Shown one piece after another: positions 58,678 to 64,000 of a DNA stretch of 64,000 nucleotides (its first letter is position 1; every line of letters starts with the position of its first letter). A model generated the notes under the pieces. That model was not told the origin of the DNA. It did no database searches and saw only the letters and a program-made list of their open reading frames with translations. Location: assembly GCA_003155135.1 (NCBI GenBank), contig PMFN01000030.1, positions 69,772-133,771 of the forward strand. The letters run 5' to 3'. This DNA comes from Acidimicrobiaceae bacterium. GTDB lineage: Bacteria; Actinomycetota; Acidimicrobiia; Acidimicrobiales; RAAP-2. Position numbers and translations under genes: made by a program.

Positions 58678-61257
58678 TTGCGCATCCCCCAAAGCGATGG
58701 AGGGCCGGTGATCGACGGCGACGCAAGTACCCACGTACCGGTCTATCCCAGCCGGCTCAGCAAACGCTTCAGTCGGCTCATGCGTCGGAAAGGCCTTACC
58801 TCAATAGGCAGCAAGGATGCCCAAACAGATACCACGGCACCCCTCATTGACGCTCTGGACGGGGACCGGTTGCCCGAGGTCAGCGCGGCGTTGAAAGCCG
58901 AAGCGTCCCGTGAGGTCGATGCACGTACGGTGGGTCGCCCCTCCCCTTACGGCATCTGTCTTTCGGGCGGTGGCATTCGCTCGGCTGCATTCAGCCTGGG
59001 TGTGCTCCAGGAAATGAACAAGCACGGGATGTTGCATGGGCCGAAGCGCGCCGATTATCTCTCGTCGGTTTCCGGAGGGTCCTACATGGCCGGCGCTGTG
59101 GCAATCGTCCAACGTGGCCGGTTCCCCAAGACGCGCGCACCAACTCCGAAGGAGAGCAAGCCGCCGCCCGATCCCATCGTCCCGTCAACGTCGATGCCTG
59201 CGTTCGCTCCGGGTAGTCCGGAGGAGACGTACCTGCGGGACAACACCCGCTACCTGACGCACGGTTGGGGCGGACCAGTCGCTGCGATATGGCGCCTGTT
59301 CATGGGGATCCTGTGGAATCTGTTGATTCTGGTGCTCATGGTGGGCCTCATCTTCGTGGCACTTGGCTGGGTTTACGGATTGCGGCTGCCGTCGCTCCAG
59401 GCCCATTGCGCTTCGACGGCACTCGACTGTGTGCGGCCTCACCACTTCTCATTTCCGGCGTGGGTCTTCGTCGTCGCCATCGCCATGGGGGCAGCCGCTC
59501 TGTTGACGGGGATGCTGCTCGTGTTTCGCCAGTGGACACTCGAAGGCACCAGGCGCGTGCTTCTCGGGGCCTCACTCGCACTCGCCGCTGGGGCCGTGCT
59601 TTGGCTTCTCGCGGTCGTGGTCGTTCCGATTCTCTTGGAATGGATCCGCTCAGGTTTCAGTACCCCGCAAACTCCGAGCAGCACCGTCAAGAGCTCAGGG
59701 ACCGGGACCGTGGCTGCCGCGAGTGGGATCAGTATGGGCGCCGCCGTGCTGACAGCCTTGTTCGGCACCAGAGTCTCGCGGACGGTCCAGGCAGGATGGG
59801 ACGAGGTTCCGGCTGGCGCCAAGGCGGCTCTCGCGACCCGAGCAAAGAACTTGCTGCTGCGTCTACGTGTTCCCCTTGTGAACCTTCTCGCTGCACTCAT
59901 CGGGCCACTCACGGTCGTGTTGACCGCGGTGTTTGCCCTCGATCTGGGATCGCTCTATCCGCTCACAACCGGCGGGCGAGCGGTGTTTCTCGCCGTCGCC
60001 CTCTGGGCTATCGCCCTCGTCGTGGGGGTGGTGATCTGGTCCTTTGGTGACGTCACCGCCTGGTCGATGCATCCCTTCTACCGGGAGAGTCTGAGTGCGT
60101 CGTTTGTCCTGAAGCGATTCAAGGCCAACCCCGACACATGGTCGCCCACGACGACCGTCGACAATGGCGAGACGATCGCGGCGACGCGCAGGCCCTACGA
60201 CCACGAGTACCCGATTTCAGGGCTTACCGGGAAAGCCTTCGACTTTCCCGAACTGGTCATCTGTGCGGCAGCGAACATCTCGAGTTACGGCGCGACCCCA
60301 ACCGGGTCGCGGGTCTCGAGTTTCGTGTTCTCGGTACCCGACATCGGGGGGCCGCTGGTGGGCTCGTGGCCAGCGGCCACCTACGAGGATGTGCTTTCGA
60401 AGATGGTGCACCTACGACGCAGCGTGACGCTGCCCGCCGCAATTGCCATGTCGGGCGCGGCCCTCTCGCCGGAGATGGGTCGAATGACGCGCGCCCCCTT
60501 GCGGTTCCTTCTCACCATGTTCAACATCCGACTCGGGGTTTGGATCCCCAACCCCAATCGGTTGGCGGAATTCGAACTCCGCAATGGCAGCGGGTGGAGA
60601 CGTCTGTGGATGAGACCGAGAGTCAAGTACCTCCTGAGCGAGATGATTGGACGCAATCGGCTGGAGTCGAAATTCCTCTACGTCACCGACGGTGGGCACT
60701 ACGAGAATCTGGGCCTCGTCGAACTGATCCGAAGAAGGTGTCGTTACATCTGGTGCGTGGACGCCTCGGGCGAATCCCAAGACGGCTTCTCCACGATCGC
60801 CGGCGCTGTCGCCTTGGCCTTCAACGAACTCGGGATCCGGATCGACATCGATCCAGAGGCGGACATGGCACCCGACCCGACCGTGACGCAAGAGCGAGTC
60901 AAAATCGGCAAAAAGCCGGTTGTCCGCAGCACATTTTGCACCGGCATCATCCACTACAGCGATGCCGCAGACGACATCGGGCGACTCGTCATCATAAAGA
61001 CCGGCGTTCCTGCTGACGCGCCCGAGGACGTCATGAGCTTCTACGAGCAGAACGCCAAGTTCCCCTGCGATTCGACGGTCGACCAGCTGTATACGGCGGA
61101 CCGCTTCGACGCCTATCGATCGCTCGGTGCCTTTTCGTTTGGGCAGGCCTATGCGCACATGGGACCGGGATTTGAGGCGTATCGCAACTTTGTCCGGTGG
61201 CCTTGGGCGGGCGGTCAACGAAAGAAAATCGGCGAGGTCGTTATCTCGCAGACATAG
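58678..61257 (+). CDS. Large membrane-embedded patatin-like phospholipase
   Basis: An 859-aa protein from TTG 58678 (AGGAG 12 bases upstream); GTG 58708 with GGAGG close by is an alternative. The oxyanion loop CLSGGGIRSAAFSLG (94-108) and nucleophile S132 (SSVSGGSYMAG) lie in the N-part; the catalytic Asp is D671 in TDGGHYENLG. Between them are about five TM helices (near 207-232, 259-283, 293-318, 400-425 and 435-460), so the two halves of the active site must meet across the membrane-embedded middle part. The nucleophile motif is S-V-S-G-G rather than G-x-S-x-G, as in cPLA2-like enzymes. Lipid acyl hydrolysis is expected; the biological role is unknown. The downstream TM gene starts 30-48 bases after the stop. 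Confidence 0.82.
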   Translation: MRIPQSDGGPVIDGDASTHVPVYPSRLSKRFSRLMRRKGLTSIGSKDAQTDTTAPLIDALDGDRLPEVSAALKAEASREVDARTVGRPSPYGICLSGGGIRSAAFSLGVLQEMNKHGMLHGPKRADYLSSVSGGSYMAGAVAIVQRGRFPKTRAPTPKESKPPPDPIVPSTSMPAFAPGSPEETYLRDNTRYLTHGWGGPVAAIWRLFMGILWNLLILVLMVGLIFVALGWVYGLRLPSLQAHCASTALDCVRPHHFSFPAWVFVVAIAMGAAALLTGMLLVFRQWTLEGTRRVLLGASLALAAGAVLWLLAVVVVPILLEWIRSGFSTPQTPSSTVKSSGTGTVAAASGISMGAAVLTALFGTRVSRTVQAGWDEVPAGAKAALATRAKNLLLRLRVPLVNLLAALIGPLTVVLTAVFALDLGSLYPLTTGGRAVFLAVALWAIALVVGVVIWSFGDVTAWSMHPFYRESLSASFVLKRFKANPDTWSPTTTVDNGETIAATRRPYDHEYPISGLTGKAFDFPELVICAAANISSYGATPTGSRVSSFVFSVPDIGGPLVGSWPAATYEDVLSKMVHLRRSVTLPAAIAMSGAALSPEMGRMTRAPLRFLLTMFNIRLGVWIPNPNRLAEFELRNGSGWRRLWMRPRVKYLLSEMIGRNRLESKFLYVTDGGHYENLGLVELIRRRCRYIWCVDASGESQDGFSTIAGAVALAFNELGIRIDIDPEADMAPDPTVTQERVKIGKKPVVRSTFCTGIIHYSDAADDIGRLVIIKTGVPADAPEDVMSFYEQNAKFPCDSTVDQLYTADRFDAYRSLGAFSFGQAYAHMGPGFEAYRNFVRWPWAGGQRKKIGEVVISQT

Positions 61258-61287
61258 GGAACTGTTGGGCTTCCCAGGCCTCCGGCA

Positions 61288-62484
61288 ATGGAATATAACT
61301 GGATCATGTCTCCGGATGGCTCAGAGAACGTCGACACGCCCGGAGCGCCCGATTCGGCAATGGTCACCGCGCCAGCCGCTGACGCGGCGAGAGACGCCGC
61401 AACGGACACGACCCCCACCCCAGATCCAGCGAATGCACCGGGCCCTGTCGCAGGCAGTCAGCCAGGAGTAGCCACCACCGCGGGTTCAGCTGGGACGCCA
61501 CCACCGCTGATCGTTGCACCGACCCCGGCGCCCGCCCCGATGTCGCCCCCACCGGTAATCCCGACCAAACCGAGCGGCGTTCTCACCTTCGCCGCAATCG
61601 TGATCTTGGTAATCGCGATCGCCTTGACGGCATGGGTGACGTCGTCGACCTCAGCGAGCGCCAGCCACCGGGCCGCCGCTGCGGCTGTGGCGCTCTTCTT
61701 GGTCGCCGCCGTGGGCCTCGTGATTCACGTTGGATTGCTCTGGTACCAATCGTCGCTCTCCCCGGGTCTTGCGAGCCGTGCAGCGGCTGCGACCGACTCC
61801 GCCGCCAATGTCCGGTTCAGGCGCCAAGGTCTGAAGGCAGCTTTCGTCGGTGCCGATGGTCGAGTGTCGACCAGCAAGTCGCAAGTCTTCGTGTGGACAA
61901 CGTTTCTGATCGCGGGATTCACCTACCTCTTGATCCTCGCCCGGTCGTATCCCGGAGGGACGTTGTTCACAAGCGCCGTGACCACGAATTGGCGCCCCGA
62001 GTACCTGGTGCTGATCGGGTTGCCGGTCGCCGCGGCGACCATCGCGGCTGGCGCCGTGAAAGGGAGCAACAACGGAGTCGGGCCAGTTTCTGCCAAGGAT
62101 GCCGAACTAGTTGCCGCGAACGCGGTGCAGGCTTCTCCCGTAGCCCAGCCCAGCGGCACAACGCTCTCGGCTGCAGCTGTCAAGACGCTCGGCACGTCGA
62201 CCCGGCTCTACTCTCGCGATCAGGTGCCTGAGGATGTGAACGGGCTCTTGACCGGATTGGCTGAGTTGGTGACCAACGACGACGGAACGCTTGCGTGGCC
62301 GGACCTGCAGTACGTGGCATTCACCGTCATCACGCTCATTAGCTTCTGCGCGCAGCTCATCGCGAATCCGCTAAGCGGTCTGCCGCCGGTTCCCGCAGCA
62401 CTGCTGACCCTCATGGGGGTCTCTTCCGCTGGCTATGTCGCGAACAAGGTTGTCGCAGTGCAAGGAACCGTTCCGGGATCGTAG
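61288..62484 (+). CDS. Multi-TM protein with Pro/Ala-rich tail, partner of the patatin
   Basis: ATG 61288 gives 398 aa; ATG 61306, seven bases after a TATAAC, is alternative. The first 95 residues are a disordered Pro/Ala/Thr tail. Helices follow at about 98-119, 129-151, 196-214, 231-251, 340-359 and 372-390. The polar segment RRQGLKAAFVGADGRVSTSKSQ leads into VFVWTTFLIAGF, and the final pair has PAALLTLMGVSSAGYVANK. That SxSQ-x-x-x-WT ... LxGxSxxGYxxxK pattern resembles small membrane proteins linked to predicted bacterial conflict systems, but I cannot name a family. It probably acts with the phospholipase upstream. Confidence 0.65.
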   Translation: MEYNWIMSPDGSENVDTPGAPDSAMVTAPAADAARDAATDTTPTPDPANAPGPVAGSQPGVATTAGSAGTPPPLIVAPTPAPAPMSPPPVIPTKPSGVLTFAAIVILVIAIALTAWVTSSTSASASHRAAAAAVALFLVAAVGLVIHVGLLWYQSSLSPGLASRAAAATDSAANVRFRRQGLKAAFVGADGRVSTSKSQVFVWTTFLIAGFTYLLILARSYPGGTLFTSAVTTNWRPEYLVLIGLPVAAATIAAGAVKGSNNGVGPVSAKDAELVAANAVQASPVAQPSGTTLSAAAVKTLGTSTRLYSRDQVPEDVNGLLTGLAELVTNDDGTLAWPDLQYVAFTVITLISFCAQLIANPLSGLPPVPAALLTLMGVSSAGYVANKVVAVQGTVPGS

Positions 62485-62726
62485 AGATTCTCGTGGAGCC
62501 GCAGGTCTGACCATCAGAGGCACGCAACCAGTTCCACCACCGAGAACTGCCCAATATCCTGGCTGATCGGAGTTCCCAGCGTCAGAGGATCCGGGCGCTC
62601 GATACACCGACACGGCGGGCAGCCTGAGGAAGTTGGTCATGCTCCCTGCGGCTGATGCAATTGGTGATCTCCGGATTCCGCCAGTTCGCGCCGATCACCC
62701 GGACGCTGCGTTCATCGCCAGTTCTG

Positions 62727-62742
62727 ATACCCTATGGGGTAT
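62727..62742 (+). promoter_or_regulatory. CsoR/CstR-like operator (perfect inverted repeat)
   Basis: ATACCC-TATG-GGGTAT has perfect 6-base arms. The T-A-C-C-C ... G-G-G-T-A form is that of sites bound by CsoR/CstR/RcnR-type repressors, including the persulfide sensor CstR. It overlaps the start codon of the small Cys-rich gene (62741), so binding would stop its transcription and probably that of the reductase gene behind it. Confidence 0.55.
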
Positions 62743-62902
62743 GTGTAGAGCTGTTACATGCAAGAAGTGCGGCCGGCCGACCTGGAAGGGGTGCGGGGCC
62801 CACGTCGAACAGGTACTTGGCGATGTGCCGAGAGATGAGCGTTGTCAGTGTCGGACGACTGAGGCATCTGCGACCAAGAGAAAGTCATGGTTCTCTCGAT
62901 GA
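62741..62902 (+). CDS. Small Cys-rich actinobacterial protein (CxxC zinc-binding)
   Basis: The 53-aa protein starts at ATG 62741 inside the inverted repeat. The pattern M-C-R-A-V-T-C7-x-x-C10, W15-x-G-C18-G-x-H21 and R34-C-Q-C37 matches a family of short conserved actinobacterial proteins of unknown role, which look like zinc or iron binders. The last 16 bases overlap the start of the reductase gene. Its second half is present in the copy at 57233. A role in sulfur or metal handling is inferred only from its place. Confidence 0.7.
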   Translation: MCRAVTCKKCGRPTWKGCGAHVEQVLGDVPRDERCQCRTTEASATKRKSWFSR

Positions 62903-63076
62903 CGAAGCGTCAGTTCGATCAGAGCAACCGAGTGGTGATCGTGGGTGGGGTGGCCGGAGGGATGTCCGCCGCCACTCGTCTTCGCCGTCTCGACGCGGAG
63001 GTCACCATCACCGTCCTCGAGCGATCAGGGCATGTGTCGTTTGCCAACTGTGGGCTGCCCTACTTCGTTGGCGGCA
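62825..63076 (+). repeat. Direct repeat copy B (intact, right)
   Basis: The matching partner of 57233-57487. Here the repeat spans the natural junction of the small Cys-rich gene and the reductase gene, and both reading frames run through it. It is therefore the probable source copy. Confidence 0.9.
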
Positions 63077-64000
63077 TCATCGAAGAGGAGGGCGACCTCA
63101 CGCTCCAGACCCCCGAACAGCTCTTCGACCGCTTTCGACTCGATGTAAGGGTCAACCAGGAAGTTGTAGCTATCGACAGATCAGCAGGCGCGGTCCGGAC
63201 CCGGTCCACCATCAGCGGCCAAGAGGACGTCGTGCCCTACGACAAGCTGGTTCTGAGCATGGGCGCTGCTCCGGTGAGACCGCCGATCCCGGGCTACGAA
63301 AGAGTGCGGACGTTGAGGACGGTCGAGGACGCCACCCGTCTCGCTACCGAGGTCGATGTCGCGCCAGACACGGCCGTCGTGATCGGCGCCGGATTCATCG
63401 GCCTGGAGATGGCGGAGAACCTTGTCGGACAGGGTCTTGGGGTCACGATCGTCGAGGCCACCCCTCAGGTCCTACCTCCGCTCGACCCTGAACTCGCGGT
63501 GCTGGTGCGCGACGAACTGGTGACCCACGGTGTGGCGGTCGAAACGGGAGTGTCCGTGGCCTCTGTGGAGGAGCGATCAGTCACCTTGGCCGACGGACGC
63601 GTTCTTGGCGCCGAGGTTGTTGTCGGCGCGATCGGAGTCAGGCCGGACATCCACCTGGCCGAACTGGCCGGGCTCGACATCGGGCCGAGCGGCGGTATCG
63701 CAGTGAACGACGCAAATCAGACCAACGACCCGGACATCTATGCCGTAGGTGATGCCGTAGAGAAGCCCGATGCGATCTCACACGCCACATCGCTCATTGC
63801 GTTGGCCAATGTCGCCAACCGCCAAGGGCGCCGGGTGGCAGACCACATCGCCGGACGACCTTCGCGAACTGTGCCGTCCCTAGGTACGGCCATCGTCAAG
63901 GTCTTCGATATCGTCGCCGCCACCGTTGGGTGGAACGAACGACGGCTGCAGGCCGCCGGTCGCCCCTTCCGGGCGATCCACTCGCATCCCTTCGACCACG
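62887..64000 (+). CDS. CoA-disulfide reductase/persulfide reductase-like flavoprotein, 3' end missing
   Basis: Open from ATG 62887 (or ATG 62899) to the window edge, 371 codons. FAD loop VVIVGGVAGGMSAATR (about 16-31), the single redox cysteine C55 in SFANCGLPYFVGG, the NADH loop VVIGAGFIGLEMAENL and the second FAD motif NDPDIYAVGDA are those of CoA-disulfide reductases and NADH-dependent persulfide reductases; a C-terminal rhodanese domain, present in some members, would lie outside the window. It would reduce CoA disulfide, CoA persulfide or similar. The nearby CsoR/CstR-like inverted repeat supports a sulfur-stress role. Confidence 0.88.
   Translation, partial: MVLSMTKRQFDQSNRVVIVGGVAGGMSAATRLRRLDAEVTITVLERSGHVSFANCGLPYFVGGIIEEEGDLTLQTPEQLFDRFRLDVRVNQEVVAIDRSAGAVRTRSTISGQEDVVPYDKLVLSMGAAPVRPPIPGYERVRTLRTVEDATRLATEVDVAPDTAVVIGAGFIGLEMAENLVGQGLGVTIVEATPQVLPPLDPELAVLVRDELVTHGVAVETGVSVASVEERSVTLADGRVLGAEVVVGAIGVRPDIHLAELAGLDIGPSGGIAVNDANQTNDPDIYAVGDAVEKPDAISHATSLIALANVANRQGRRVADHIAGRPSRTVPSLGTAIVKVFDIVAATVGWNERRLQAAGRPFRAIHSHPFDH

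Noticed and set aside
1-64000. tRNA, rRNA, CRISPR arrays, riboswitches and integrases.
   Set aside because: None was found by reading both strands; no regularly spaced repeats, cloverleaf ends or integrase motifs were seen, though short RNAs could be missed by eye.

Overview
The window is high-GC DNA (about 70% G+C in most genes) from an actinobacterium. GTG/TTG starts and 4-base GTGA/ATGA gene overlaps are frequent, one gene appears to use an F420-dependent enzyme fold, and the AIM24-like gene at 8244-9113 begins with a GWWEASDGKWYPPE module of DUF2510 type. I associate that variant with Acidimicrobiia, so an acidimicrobial chromosome is my best inference. I saw no rRNA, tRNA, CRISPR array, transposase or complete mobile element.

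Layout. 1-9.6 kb: envelope and secretion genes (RodZ-like HTH/TM protein cut by the window edge, DipZ-type thiol protein, signal peptidase I, a secreted repeat protein), an ABC-F ATPase, a small membrane protein, a decayed zinc-ribbon ORF and the AIM24-like protein. 9.1-11.9 kb: small integral membrane proteins and a UbiA-type prenyltransferase. 11.9-18.8 kb: an Ada-AlkA fusion, a sulfatase, a P450 with its [3Fe-4S] ferredoxin, and a DHA2-type exporter with its TetR regulator and a visible operator. 18.8-24.1 kb (minus strand): ABC-2 type exporter, SHOCT protein, GT39-type glycosyltransferase. 24.1-34 kb: two DUF2252 paralogues flank an EfeB/EfeO-like/beta-helix lipoprotein group, a beta-carbonic anhydrase, a NUDIX hydrolase and an AidB-type acyl-CoA dehydrogenase. 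34-40.8 kb: alpha/beta hydrolase, RCK potassium channel, UvrD-like helicase, receptor-type Ser/Thr kinase.

40.8-49.7 kb is the clearest pathway block. A six-gene plus-strand operon encodes acyl-CoA carboxylase beta and alpha subunits, an AtuA-family protein, a TetR regulator, a TIGR03084-like protein and an enoyl-CoA hydratase. All genes overlap or abut, and a divergent nitronate-monooxygenase-like gene lies upstream. This is the gene set expected for carboxylating a branched acyl-CoA of the geranyl-CoA/methylcrotonyl-CoA kind. 49.7-57.1 kb holds mostly minus-strand catabolic-looking genes (nitrobindin-like barrel, GT-C protein, APH-DUF6285 fusion, DUF7064-like protein, beta-hydroxyacid dehydrogenase, LLM oxidoreductase).

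57.2-64 kb looks accessory. A segment of about 5.3 kb with visibly lower G+C is bracketed by two imperfect direct copies (57233-57487 and 62825-63076) of the start of a CoA-disulfide-reductase-like gene. The left copy is a frameshifted, truncated fragment; the right copy leads into the intact gene that runs off the window. Between them lie two ABM-like small enzymes, a large membrane-embedded patatin phospholipase and a multi-TM partner protein. Just upstream of the intact reductase is a small Cys-rich protein whose start overlaps a perfect inverted repeat (ATACCC-4-GGGTAT), resembling operators of CsoR/CstR-type persulfide or metal sensors. The patatin-TM pair and the persulfide-type locus are the most promising places for undescribed biology here.
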